A stretch of DNA of 64,000 nt, taken from Spirometra erinaceieuropaei (Eukaryota; Platyhelminthes; Cestoda; Diphyllobothriidea; Diphyllobothriidae). Of the stretch, positions 44,640 through 54,929 are shown one piece after another. The notes beneath the pieces were generated by a model. The model was not told the DNA's origin. It saw nothing but the letters and a program-made list of their open reading frames with translations, and did not search any database. Numbering within the stretch: the stretch's first letter is position 1; every line of letters starts with the position of its first letter. Position numbers and translations under genes: made by a program. Location: NCBI GenBank assembly GCA_902702965.1, contig CACRXP010000094.1, positions 161,107 to 225,106 of the forward strand, in the 5' to 3' direction.

Positions 44640-45010
44640 GTCGAAGCCAGAATTGGCCATTCTAGTCTCCCTTGTCTTTGTCGGTATAAACATTCTGCCC
44701 ATATCTTGCGCCGCTATGCGGCTGCCGGTTGAACTCGAGAGAGAGCCTGTAAGGCCCAACGGAACAAGTGAGTTCCGTAAGCACGATCGATGAGCGCCCT
44801 CTTACCATTATATATTCCCGCTCGAGAACCAACAGGGCAACGGGCTCGTGGCCCAGTGTTTAGAGGCGTGGACTTCTAACCAACAGGTTGCGAGTTCGAG
44901 ACTCGGGTGTTCCACACTTCGGAGTTGGGTATGACTGGCTAACGACGGCTAATAAGCCAGAAAGGGCCATTCCAGTCTCACTTGTCTTTGTCGGTAATAA
45001 CATACTGCCT
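44640..45010 (+). repeat. tRNA-derived SINEs in tandem (family S)
   Basis: The tail of one unit (44,640-44,696, ending gtcggtataaacattctgcc) is followed by a complete unit of about 310 bp (44,697-45,006). It has the 5' part gcgccgctatgcggctgccgg, ggctcgtggcccagtg (box A-like), gcgagttcgagactc (box B-like), body gactggctaacgacggc, and a tail ending gtcggtaataacat. The tandem order explains the joints seen at 35,539 and 57,255. Confidence 0.75.
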
Positions 45011-45634
45011 GTACCTTTCTATATCTATATCTACCGTTATATATAAGGCACGAAAACAAGGTGAAAGATGACAAATTCAAGCCGAGTAGTTCACGCTGGC
45101 TCTGTAACGTCCACATGCAGTGCTTCATTCGATGCACATCACGTCGGAGTGAGAGATCCCGCAGTTGTAGGCGAGCATGTGTGTCCTGGGAGATTCCGCG
45201 ATTTGAAATTATCTAACACCTTGCTATTTTCTCATGGACTTGATTGCCACCTTCATTCTAAAATGTCGTTGCACAAAACTCCACTCTCCGCCCTGGACGC
45301 GAAAAACCACTTTCGGTATGTTGGCTAGGTGTAGCGTAGATGTGTAATCGCATGCATCGGCCGACCTTTTTTTCGCTCGTATGCATCCGTTTGAGTCAGC
45401 CATTGAGTGTCGGATTTCCGTGCTTCCCTTCTAATTAATTCCTCCAGAAATTAGTAGAACTTCCTCAGGGTGGATGTGAAATCAGCCCCCTCATTTGCAT
45501 TCGCTGGGACGTTGGTGGCAGAAAAAATAGCAACTGTTGACACCGCCGTGCACAAAACCTACTGTGGGAAGGAAAGCAAGACGCGTGTGTTTTTACTCAG
45601 GTGAACACGCAGTGGTCCTGACAATGACTAAGAC

Positions 45635-46885
45635 TGAAGTAGGCAAGAACAGCAGGATTTATTGGCACCAAAAAATTTCGCGACTGCTCTTCAGCTGCTT
45701 CCTGTTTTCGCTATTGTTAAAGACATTAAGGAGGCTGAAGAACTACTTTCTATTATGAATAAGCTGCATCCAAAGATCAAATTTACAATGGAGAAGGAAC
45801 AAGACAACCAGCTATCCTTTCTGGATGTTTTTATGTTTAGAAAGGAAGATGGTTCTATAAGACGTTCTGTCTTCCATAAGAATACCTGGAGGGGACATTA
45901 CTTGCATTTTTTGAGTTTTGTACCTATCCAATGGAAACGTAACTTGGTATACGCTCTTTTCCAAAGGGCTAGAAACATTTGCTCCAATGACACACTGGAT
46001 GCAGAATTTGCACGTCTCAAAGAAGCTCTACTTAAGCGTGGATATCCCGCACGGTTCATCCACAAATACAGCAACTCTACACGGCCAAAACTGACAGAGC
46101 ATTCAGCTTCGAAAAATCCCGTCTTTATATCTTTGCCCTTTAAGGGCGACAATATTTTAAATACTTTCAAACGGCGGCTACGTTCTACCATTGAAAGGAC
46201 ATACAATGCAGCCGAACTAGTATTCTGCAGTCCTACTAAGCCACTTCCGATTCCACGGGCAAAGGATGCCCTGCCAATGCACGCCACGTCAAATTGTGTT
46301 TATGAATTCACATGCACTTGCGGATGCAAGTACATTGGGCGAACGCAAAGGCAGTTGGCAGCCAGATCCATTGAGCACCTGCCCAAGTGGCTCCTTAGAC
46401 AAGAAAATAAGATCCCACGTTCATCCATTACGAAACACCTACTTGATACTGGTCACACCGTCGACCCCAAAACTTCCTTCCAAGTACTTGTTCGGGCACG
46501 AACAACTAGGACATTGCGTTACCTGGAGGCAGCCTATATACGACGAGTGAAACCAGATCTTTGCAAACAATTGGAGCACGTGGTTAACCTAACATCACCA
46601 TGGTAGCCTCTGGCTCCATGATTCCCCCTCTCTCCTCTCATTTTTTGCTCTTTAACGTTTCCTTCTTTTTCACTTTCTTCCCCTACGGCGTTTGTGTTAT
46701 TAACTTTATCGATTAGCCAACTTTGCCCAAAACCCTAACCTTGCTGTTTCTGCATCGATTTTCTGCATGAATTCAAATCTGTTGTATTGTTCTCACTCGT
46801 TATCCCTCTTATGAAGCGACAGGAAGCAGCTGAAGAGCAATCGCGAAATTTTTTGGTGCCAATAAATCCTGCTGTTCTTGCCTAA
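45635..46885 (+). mobile_element. Penelope-like element PLE-5, 5'-truncated, inverted ends
   Basis: The ends are inverted repeats of about 72 bp: 45,638-45,709 and 46,808-46,880, for example caggatttattggcacc against ggtgccaataaatcctg, with three or four mismatches. Between them lies one long open frame and about 270 bp of 3' untranslated sequence. It sits in a BTBD intron on the same strand. The high arm identity and open frame suggest a recent insertion. Confidence 0.85.
45662..46606 (+). CDS. PLE-5 reverse transcriptase thumb / GIY-YIG protein, uninterrupted
   Basis: An unbroken frame of about 314 codons. The first ~15 codons fall in the terminal repeat, so the PLE part starts about 45,705. 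It lacks the catalytic YVDD palm. The thumb block MEKEQDNQLSFLDVFMFRKE is followed by a linker and, near residue 215, CVYEFTCTCGCKYIGRTQRQ, the GIY-YIG core. Then come EHLPKWLLRQ and HLLDTGHTV. The two Cys pairs around CTCGC fit the zinc-binding linker typical of this lineage. Such a protein could keep nuclease activity without reverse transcriptase. Expression is unknown. No promoter was identified. Confidence 0.8.
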   Translation: MAPKNFATALQLLPVFAIVKDIKEAEELLSIMNKLHPKIKFTMEKEQDNQLSFLDVFMFRKEDGSIRRSVFHKNTWRGHYLHFLSFVPIQWKRNLVYALFQRARNICSNDTLDAEFARLKEALLKRGYPARFIHKYSNSTRPKLTEHSASKNPVFISLPFKGDNILNTFKRRLRSTIERTYNAAELVFCSPTKPLPIPRAKDALPMHATSNCVYEFTCTCGCKYIGRTQRQLAARSIEHLPKWLLRQENKIPRSSITKHLLDTGHTVDPKTSFQVLVRARTTRTLRYLEAAYIRRVKPDLCKQLEHVVNLTSPW

Positions 46886-48710
46886 TTCAGCTTCGTACCG
46901 GGGACAAAATGCTTCAAATGACTAAGACATTTTGACTTTTCCTCTCTCCTGTCCGATTTCTACTGCCAATACTATTGGGACGACATTTCAAAAGACGAGA
47001 CGTTCACTGGGAGAGTTTTATTTAAAGTCTGACGTTACAAGTAGGGATTCCGCTCACCCACCCTCCAAGAGTATAAATCGAAGTGGGAACCACATACTAG
47101 CAATTAATGGCACACCGGCCACAACAGCAACCAACCGCTGCAATACAAGCGAAGCTGTGTACGCATGCTGTACTGGCGGGTGGAAACTCATTGCATCACG
47201 CTAGCCACCAAATGCGACTAGATGAGGCTTCTGTGAGTACTGTTCAAAGCCAACAGACATCCGCGCTCCTCAATTGTCGTCGCGACAAACGAGGGCGGAG
47301 CGACACAGGTTACGGTAGAGAACGGGATCAGAGGCAGCCCCATAGTTAGCATTGGCGGCTGCCGCATCAAAAGAATGTGCTATACAATGATATCTATGCG
47401 CGAGACTTTGAGGATGCATGAAGGTCATCACTATACGAAGCGTCAGACCCTTACTAAGTCTCTCCTTCTTTTTAGGAGATCCTTCTACTGATAATGCAGA
47501 ATATTTTAGTAATATTTGTTAGTAGTATAGCCGGCGTTGCCGACAAAACGTTTTCGAAACGCAAGATGAAAATAATTTGGTGGTAATGAACACTTTTGGC
47601 GAATCAGACTAGAGAAAGCGAAACCGTCTTTCATCGACGCGCTGTTTGTTACAAAGCAATTTCGAGTTTCTCCCACCTCCTGAGTTCACACCGCGTGTTC
47701 TATGCTCTGAAAATCAAGAGGACTAGTTGATACTTCAGTCTGCTTCGCAACGCGAGCCAACTTTTCTTTTAAATTACTTCCTTCTTGTTACAGGTGACCA
47801 GCAGTGGGGTCATAAAAAGGCATGAATTAGAAAGGTTTTGGGCAGGTTCCCCTACTGTGCCTGTGTCAATATGCCCACCCTACTAATTAGCAATAATTAC
47901 TATGCTCCAACTCCCCCGACAGGGCAGATCCTTGAGTTTTTCTCGATTTTTTTCGTTTGCGAATCTAATTCACACACCGAATGCGATGTTATCCTATCTA
48001 ATTCATAAAGCTGAAGTTACGGTTGTTCCTACGTGCTTGACATGGTTGCGCGATAGCCCACGGGCTTTCGTACATGCGTTAACACCCAATTTTGTGCTCT
48101 CACGGGTGCCTCGCGTCTAAATCACTCCGACATCTGCCGTCTGGATTGAAATCCGTTTCCTGCTTATCCCTGGAAGTAACTTGTAAGAATTACCTCGCGG
48201 AATTTGTCCATATTTCAGACCAAAAGCGGGCTCGGTGTTTTGAGAACTCGTTAACCTCCACCTTTGAGCCTTCACAATGTCTTTACACTACCAGAGACAT
48301 TGGATGCTTAGCGACGTTTGAATTGCCCTGTCGAATCACATTCATTTCCACTTCACTGGACAAACTCGGGCAGCCTATTTGTGTTTCCGATCATCCCCAG
48401 CGTTCTTTTAGCGTCTTTTGGGAGCTGGGGGATGGGGTATGACGAAATAAATGCTTTTAGGTTTAACCTGCTTGAAAGAAATCAAACATTTTGCAACCCT
48501 GAGAATTTATTTCTTTGCCTATGGAATGCAGAAAGGCTTTGTCCGACAGGGCGATGGCTTCTATTTATACCAGTCCAGTTATTGATGTTCGTGGTAGATG
48601 ACCTGTTTAGTTGAATTGTTTCGACCACAGATTTTCGTCTGAATTATATTTTCGGTGAGTTCCGTCCTTTCAGCTGACTACCGTTCCTTTTTCTTTGCTC
48701 TAATTTCCAG

Positions 48711-48851
48711 GCATTCCAGCAGTGCTTACGCTTCATCTACCACGACGATCTCCAACTGCCAGATGACATTGACGAACTCTACGACATCCTCTACGCCGCC
48801 AAGAAGTACCTTCTGCCTCAACTTGCGTCTGCTAGCGCTTCTCAACTCATT
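48711..48851 (+). CDS. BTBD-like gene, exon with end of BTB domain
   Basis: 47 codons, residues 697-743 of the visible protein. AFQQCLRFIYHDDLQLPDD and ILYAAKKYLLPQL match the last BTB helices (the LxFLYxDE..LYxAKKYxVPxL pattern of BTBD proteins), leading into the first BACK helix. The acceptor is ctaatttccag (48,701-48,710) and the donor gtaagt at 48,852; both phase 0. The preceding exon ends ISDVTPK, so the join restores the family order DVxPxAF. Confidence 0.92.
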
Positions 48852-49740
48852 GTAAGTAAATGAACATTGTGCGACGTTATCTCCAAAGACAAGGGATGTC
48901 ATTCCTCCAAATGTAATATGATTTGGTGCTAGCGTTTTCCCATAAAGAACCACCGAAAAACATTAAGCATAGTCATAATATGTTACCGTGCATCGCCTGC
49001 TACAAAAGTACTTTGCATCTGAAAATAAAAAATGCTCGCTTTTTGAAATCGCGTCTGGACGGTTTCGATAATGATAGTAGATTCACCTTCCGGATTTCGA
49101 ATACTGAATTGAAGCTCTCGATACAACGACAGGGCTTCTGAGTCAGCGTGTTGAATGCATTAAACAAACTGCGGCGGCAAAAGGGTAATGCTACTTGATA
49201 AAAAATGTCGTTATGCAGCGTGGTAAGCAACTGGACTCCTTTTCACTCAACCCTCCAGAACTTCACGCATACCGACAGGGAGCGTCTGCCTTATTTGTTT
49301 AGTCATCCGACATTGCGTCTCCGCGTCTGCACTTTATAGATCTTATATAGAAATGCTATTTATTGAAACATCCCGAGACGACAATTCTACATACTAGAGC
49401 TACTAGCATTCGTCTTGCCAAGGCTGGTTCCTTACTATGTAGAGGCCACCTGAAATTTAATTTCGAAATGAAGAACTATGATAATAGGGGTTTAGGGAAC
49501 TATGTTTTTTCAAAAAATGCCACAACGTTTCTCTAAATTTATCACGAGAGCCATCTGCATTTCGTTATCAAGTGTGAGCGTCATCAGGCATTTTGAGCAG
49601 AACAGGACACCTCTGTTCGGCCGTCAGATCTCAAATATGACAAGCCTTGACACGATTTACGATTGTGGTAATCATTTAGTCAACTACAAACTTCATAAAT
49701 TTATGTTTCGGATGCAAACAGACTTCATTGTTATGGTTAC

Positions 49741-50460
49741 CACTGATTGGCGGAGACCACCTTTGTGGGCGATTGCAGTCCCAGCGAAGATCCGTCACGA
49801 CTAAGCAGACGCCTTGATCAAATTGTCTCAAGAACCTTCCCAGAGGCAAGGGTTCAAATATCATTCTCTACACAGCTTATATTACGCGGAGAAGGGAAGA
49901 ACAGGCTGCTATTTCAGGCAACCTTGAGGTGCATCTTTTCATTTTCTTGCTCCTGTTGAGCAGGTCATATTAGTCGTACGAGTCGGCGTCTATGCAAAAT
50001 AATACAATAACCCTCCAGCACGGCTTGCAAAAGGTGAAACGATGAGCGTAACCAGTGCCATTCTTGCACATTTAGTTGATGCAGGGTATCGTATGGACAC
50101 CGACGAAGCTTTTCGTGTGATTTATAAAGTCCCATCGAGCTATCCTAAGCTACTATATCGATGCCTGTTAGCAACAGCGGAAGCGACCGCAGTCAGGTTA
50201 CGAAAACCGACCCAAAGCACTCGGAAGAAACTCGTTCAGGCTCCGCGCTTACCGTAGCCAAAGGTTGACTAACAGCATGCAACTTCCTTCGCCCTTCCGC
50301 TTTTGCCAAGCCTGTATTTTAAAAACTTTATTTTGTTTATCTTTTCAGTCAATTTACCCCGTTTCCATATAACCATACAGGCCTGAAGAGAAGTTATCGA
50401 TAGCAACGTTCGCTCGCCACTTTGCCTTCTGATTATTTAAAATTTGTCAAAATGCCATAG
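49741..50460 (+). pseudogene. PLE-6 endonuclease remnant
   Basis: Several frames carry parts of a GIY-YIG PLE tail: LSRRLDQIVSRTFPEARVQI near 49,802, a broken zinc and GIY region with FSFSCSC followed by a stop, then AILAHLVDAGYRMDTDEAF and YKVPSSYPKLL near 50,060-50,155. The end RKKLVQAPRLP is recognisable. The 3' part contains ggcctgaagagaagttatcg, a worn relative of the hammerhead-like motif at 54,793. It belongs to the lineage of 26,216 and 53,904. Confidence 0.75.
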
Positions 50461-51073
50461 TGTAAAAACTCTTCACTTATGCCCCGCCTGTGTTTTAAAA
50501 CTTGCTTTTATCGATTTTTTCAATCACTCGCGTGTTTGACGGTACCGTGCTTCCATATGATTGTGCTGACCAGAGGAGAAGTTATCGAAACTAATATTTG
50601 CTCAACAACTCGTCTTCTGCATATCTGGTATCTTTTGACGAACGGTTTCTCTTTGCTCTGACAGCTTGCGCTAACGGCAAGCACATTTTCTCGTCAAGAT
50701 TCAAATGGATGTAGACCTTGGAAACTGCTTAATCCCGTAAGAGGTGGCGATTGTTTTTGATGTTTGATCTTTTCAGCTAGCTCATCATCGAAAAGCGGCC
50801 GAGTAGCACAGATTTGAGCATTGTCCAGTGGAAGCCGCCCTGAGTAAGTATATTCAATATTGCAACATGAGTATACGGTCGGTTAAGCGTTGGCAGTTGA
50901 CAGCTACTACGCGGTTGTCCCATCTTGACCGACGGACTCCGATTTAACTATTTTTACCAAATTTCGGACCGATCTACTCCAGGCCAACGATTCAGTCCTG
51001 AGATTAAAAGGGCTGATATTTGAAAACCTCTAATTTTGCTGATAGATGCGAACAGGCGATTTCCAGGTAAGAG

Positions 51074-51152
51074 TTCAAAAGACGAAAATGCGACCACTGG
51101 AACAGGAACCCAGTGATCCAGCGATCGCATCTTCGTCTTCTGAACTTCTAAT
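51074..51152. repeat. Short fold-back of PLE terminal-repeat ends
   Basis: agttcaaaagacgaaaatgcg and its inverted partner cgatcgcatcttcgtcttctgaact surround a short spacer with ccactggaac. The same end sequence opens the terminal repeat at 18,470 and the fold-back at 58,890. Only the outermost 30 bp of each repeat remain. Confidence 0.6.
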
Positions 51153-52219
51153 TTTCTGCTAAAAATTCCACCTTCTCCTAAACAGTTCTCCCGAAATTGT
51201 ATTTCCTCCAGTTCGGTCTACTTTCTTACACGTTAAGCTTGTAATCGTGATCCGCTTTTACTTCTGTTAATCGGAATTGAATTCGAAAATAGCAATTTCG
51301 TACATCCTAACAGATGCGGACGTTGAGTTTATTTAAACCCGAAAGCATTACTGACGAAAGTTATCGTAACAAATGTGATACGCATCTATGTTGTTGTTTA
51401 ATTCAGCATCGATGGTAGCATTATCCACTGGCGTTTTCTCGGTCCTGACAAGGAGCTTTTAAGCGACATGATCAGATTTTCGTCATAGCAATATAACCAA
51501 CTCCTCAGCCACTTGTCAGAGTAAACAGACGCTTAGGCTTCAATGTGTGTCGATCGGCCAGAGTCCAGAAGATCTACTGAACCTCATCACTCAAACATTG
51601 AGCTGGGAGTTCATAAGCAGTTCATAAGCATTAGGTAAAGCCTAAGGGGAACCCTGGAGCTTTTAAGGCAGAGGGGAATAACTAATTTCCGACGTTTCGA
51701 GAGGTCCTATTTTTTCCTCATTTTTCAGCCTAAACAGTTGTTTTTTAGCTGGCCTGGAAGGAATTAATGACGTTAAGCACAAAAAAGACGGCACGAAAAA
51801 GAAGTTAAGTGTATGTATTTCGAGTGCGGTAGACAATTCTAGCTCGTTCCGGATGGACATGGGATCGTCGATTTCCATTGTAAGTGTTCTCCACAGTTCC
51901 GCGGGGGGGGTTGTATGGAAGGCTTTCTTCTTTGACGACAAATGCCTATGCTGTCTGCACCGAATGGGTTATCATTGGAGCCCCAACTCTCGCAACTGTC
52001 TCATGCATTGACAGCAAATCGGCGAAACGTTGCTGGACTTTTAGCTAGTGCATGTGATCTCATTATGCTAAACTATGAGGCATGTGCATGTGTGCACATA
52101 CATTCTGGGCCCAGCGTGATTTGAATGTTAACTAACTAGGTCATAACAAACACTGACATATACTTATGATGACTGCTCACTTAAAATCTTTCCTTGCATG
52201 CCCTTCTTTTGCTTACCAG

Positions 52220-52321
52220 AATCATATGACCCCGCAAAACGTTCTCTTCCAACTGAACAAGAGTTCTGCCATTGATGAAGAAGAACTTACCCGAATTTGC
52301 TGGCGCACAATTGATCTGATG
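52220..52321 (+). CDS. BTBD-like gene, BACK-domain exon 1
   Basis: 34 codons, residues 744-777. TPQNVLFQLNKSSAIDEEEL and CWRTID match the second and third BACK helices (the N..A..LL..A..FDEPxLxxxCLxxID pattern). The acceptor is gcttaccag; the donor is gtgggt at 52,322, a weaker but acceptable site. Both are phase 0. The short exon makes sense only when joined to its neighbours. Confidence 0.9.
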
Positions 52322-53501
52322 GTGGGTGCCCTCCAGCATTATCCATCCTCTTTCTTTACTGATAGCTTGATATTTCCGTCCATTCCTAGTTATTATGTCT
52401 GCCACCCCAAGTCACTGGCAATTTGAAATTTACGCATGTCATGTCACATCACCCCATGTCATTGTAGCATTCTGCCTTTCTACTGGAAAGTTTTTCCTGT
52501 GTATATTTGCTTCTTCAATGAAAAAATTAAGATTGATTTTACCACCACCCTGTTTAATATATTCACCGTTTTGCCTAACGGGGAAATAACAAATTACCCT
52601 ATTTTCAATAGGCTCAGTTAAAGGTGAATCGAGTAATTTTTCGATGAGGTAGAGACGATACGTTGTAAATAATGTCAACTTATGTAATGAGGCCATACGT
52701 TGAGTAGCGTCTGGGACACCGAAGACATTTCAGGGGTGCAGCGCATTTCACAGGCAAATGCCTGTTTGCAGCGCGGACATGGGGACTTCAGTCTCGTCCA
52801 TTGCTGTCGAACAGACAGGATAGACCGGCACAACTCAGTTCCATGTGTGGAAAACAGGCACACTTAGCATCGGTCTCGGAACTCAGCCTAACTGACCTAT
52901 ATATAAACCGCCGATTGTGTCGCACTAATTAGTGACTTTCGGTACTTCAGTCTACCTACAATATTTATTGATTTTATTCTATACATAAAGTTCTGTGTTA
53001 TGTCGCAAAAGGTCAAGTAGTAATTAATCAAGACGCCATAAGCAGTCCTAAACTAATGATAGTGAGATTGAAAACGAATCCTTGGCTTGCCATTCTTAAA
53101 CATCTTGGGATACTTACGCATTTAACTTGGCCTAGTTGACACTGAGGGTTTGTTTTTTATTGACATTTTGGCTCTTTTAGTGTACATTAAAATGTGCTGA
53201 TAAAAATGTATTAGGCATTTATGGACCACCATTGGGTAGCCGAAAGATCCCAGCCCTGTATCTTCCATATCTTGAATTTCCTCAGGCCTGGGGCACTTAC
53301 GCCATATAAAATTATGCTTGTCGCCATCGCTCCTTTGCAGTCCTATGTGTGGAGGAACTATTAAATTTGCACGTTGTTTGACCTACTTAATTTGTGTAAG
53401 TAGAACTTTATGCAATTTTTCACAATGAACGGCAGCGTACAAAACCTTCGGCCTTTTGCCATTTCATTGTTCTTTACCCGATGCACACTAATTCACTACA
53501 G
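52322..53501 (+). other. Intron of the BTBD-like gene, no assignable content
   Basis: Phase 0, about 1.2 kb, acceptor attcactacag. I see no repeat family or RNA motif. Frames on both strands are short and lack motifs. Confidence 0.7.
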
Positions 53502-53780
53502 ACATCGGAGGTTCTGGCCTCAGAACCATTCGTCGACTTATCTAAGGAGACGGTACTGGAACTCATCAGTCGTGACACACTCTGTTGTGAGGAATGGGAG
53601 ATATTTGAGGCCGTGCATCGTTGGGCCAGCGCTGAGTGTGATCGTCGTGGGCTGCGACCCACGTCGGCCATAGTGACTGATCTCATGGCGGACTTTCTTC
53701 CCTTCATCCGCTTCACGACAATGTCTCTGGGAGATTTTGTACTGCACGTTGCCAAGTCTGGAGTCCTCAGTCTGGAATTA
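53502..53780 (+). CDS. BTBD-like gene, BACK-domain exon 2
   Basis: 93 codons, residues 778-870. SEPFVDLSKETVLELISRDTL, EIFEAVHRWASAECDRRGL and PFIRFTTMSLGDFV follow the BACK pattern of BTBD1/2/3/6: F.DI...TL..VL.RDTL, the RW..AEC motif and LIRFP.M....F. The end KSGVLSLEL matches the SGxL block before the PHR domain. BACK domains position substrate-binding domains relative to CUL3. Acceptor attcactacag; donor gtacgt at 53,781; both phase 0. The RWxxAEC motif is the clearest family marker. Confidence 0.93.
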
Positions 53781-53903
53781 GTACGTCCTGCTTCTCTAAA
53801 TTTGCGTATGTAAGGTTATTTGACTCTTGTCAGGTTTTCTGTTCATCACCCCCCAACCCCTCATCCTCGAACTCAGTAACGTGCCTCAAACTATCGGCAA
53901 ATT

Positions 53904-54671
53904 TTGGAAAACGCTTTCAGCTTAAGGGGCGAAGGACGTTTTAGACTTCGTAAGTCCTGCGAACGCAATTACTTAAATATTGGGGAACGCGTTGAAAAGC
54001 CCACAGTTGAGACTGCGGAAAAGAAAGATGTATTCATAAGATTGCCTTTTAGAGGAGACGCAGAGAGCGAACTAGTCCGACGGCGCTTAACTACAGCTAT
54101 CACGAGGGCATTCCCTGCGGCGAATTTATGCGTATGCTTCACAAACTCTCCCCTCCTACGTTTGGCAGGTAAAGACAGACTACCGTTGGAGGCCAAATCA
54201 ATATGCATTTATTCATTCACTTGCTGCTGTGGAGCAGGATACATCGGCCGCACAACGAGACGCCTGGTAAAGAGAGTACGTGAACATATGCCCACCTGGC
54301 TACACAGAGGTGAGACCCGGTCGATTTCGAGTTCTATTCTCGCGCATTTAATCGATACGAACCACCGAGTCGATGCCAAGAAAGCATTTCAGGTTGTCTA
54401 CCGGACACCAACATGCCTCTCTAAAGGCCTACGCCAACGGATACTAGCAACGGCAGAGGCAGTAGCTATACGGTTAGTGAATCCGGTGTTATGCTGTCAG
54501 AAAACTCTGGCACAAGCGCTTTGGCTGCCGTGGCCAACGCCAATGCCAACCCCAAGTGATGAAGCCATGCCGCCTCAAATCCCTAATCACGATGATGGGT
54601 ACTCCGTGTACTCAACCCAAGATCATTACTCAAAGACTCTCTTACCCCCCTCCCCTAGCCCTGACGACTAA
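53904..54671 (+). CDS. PLE-7 GIY-YIG endonuclease, open fragment
   Basis: About 255 codons without a stop. The linker has KKDVFIRLPFRGDAESELVR. The GIY-YIG core is SICIYSFTCCCGAGYIGRTT followed by RRLVKRVREHMPTWL. AHLIDTNHRVDAKKAFQVVY and LATAEAVAIRL follow. The cysteine-rich CCCG sits where other lineages have a zinc-binding CxCG. The first codons (TTG start, lower similarity) may be outside the original protein. Reverse transcriptase is missing. It ends in a Pro/Ser/Asp-rich tail. The open frame could be recent insertion or chance; selection is untested. Confidence 0.78.
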   Translation: MENAFSLRGEGRFRLRKSCERNYLNIGERVEKPTVETAEKKDVFIRLPFRGDAESELVRRRLTTAITRAFPAANLCVCFTNSPLLRLAGKDRLPLEAKSICIYSFTCCCGAGYIGRTTRRLVKRVREHMPTWLHRGETRSISSSILAHLIDTNHRVDAKKAFQVVYRTPTCLSKGLRQRILATAEAVAIRLVNPVLCCQKTLAQALWLPWPTPMPTPSDEAMPPQIPNHDDGYSVYSTQDHYSKTLLPPSPSPDD

Positions 54672-54792
54672 CACCCGCCGACCTTCTCATGCGGGCGGCG
54701 TGGGGATGATGAGTGTTAGTGACTTAATAGCCCTTGAGGCATCTATAAACACTGTTGATTTTGTACATTTTCATTCGTTTCATGTAATTGTA

Positions 54793-54832
54793 TTGGCCTG
54801 AGGAAGAATTACCGAAAACGTGCGTTCGCCAA
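54793..54832 (+). ncRNA. Hammerhead-like motif (C type)
   Basis: Helix I TTGGC (54,793-54,797) / GCCAA (54,828-54,832) is perfect. The core is CTGAGGA, then AGAATTACC where helix II is expected but weak, GAA, and a helix III AACG / CGTT with a two-base TG loop, then cleavage base C 54,827. Core and two helices fit; helix II does not pair well, so activity is uncertain. Confidence 0.5.
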
Positions 54833-54929
54833 CTTGACTTTTCAATACTGAAGATTTCCTGAGTCCCCTCTAACAAGCTTGAACAGATTGTCCATCTAAA
54901 ATCTCAGATACGTGTTGCACTGTTGTTTC

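Larger units (their letters stand above)
40933..48710 (+). other. Intron of the BTBD-like gene, with PLEs and SINEs
   Basis: Phase-0 intron with donor gtgagt and acceptor ctaatttccag. It contains the PLE-4 fold-back, a tRNA-like piece at 42,652, a worn inverted-repeat copy near 44,300-44,630, SINEs at 44,640-45,010 and the open-frame PLE-5. Stretches 40,933-41,470, 42,735-44,300 and 46,886-48,710 hold no gene I can see. A minus-strand tRNA-like block near 43,135-43,225 and C-rich words ctaaccccaac near 44,050 are too weak to call. Confidence 0.75.
48852..52219 (+). other. Intron of the BTBD-like gene
   Basis: Phase 0; donor gtaagt, acceptor cttttgcttaccag. It holds PLE-6 (49,741-50,460) and a short fold-back at 51,074-51,152. 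The remaining stretches (48,852-49,740, 50,461-51,073, 51,153-52,219) contain no gene I recognise. Confidence 0.75.
53880..54850 (+). mobile_element. Penelope-like element PLE-7 (3' part)
   Basis: A 5'-truncated PLE lying about 100 bp after a BTBD exon, same strand. It has an open coding fragment (53,904-54,671) and a 3' end with a hammerhead-like motif at 54,793-54,832. No terminal repeat pair or target duplication is visible. Confidence 0.8.

Noticed and set aside
46806..46860. Hammerhead-like CTGAAGA...GAAA in the terminal repeat of PLE-5
   Set aside because: Helix II would be two base pairs, and no helix I or III pairing fits; I cannot support a ribozyme.
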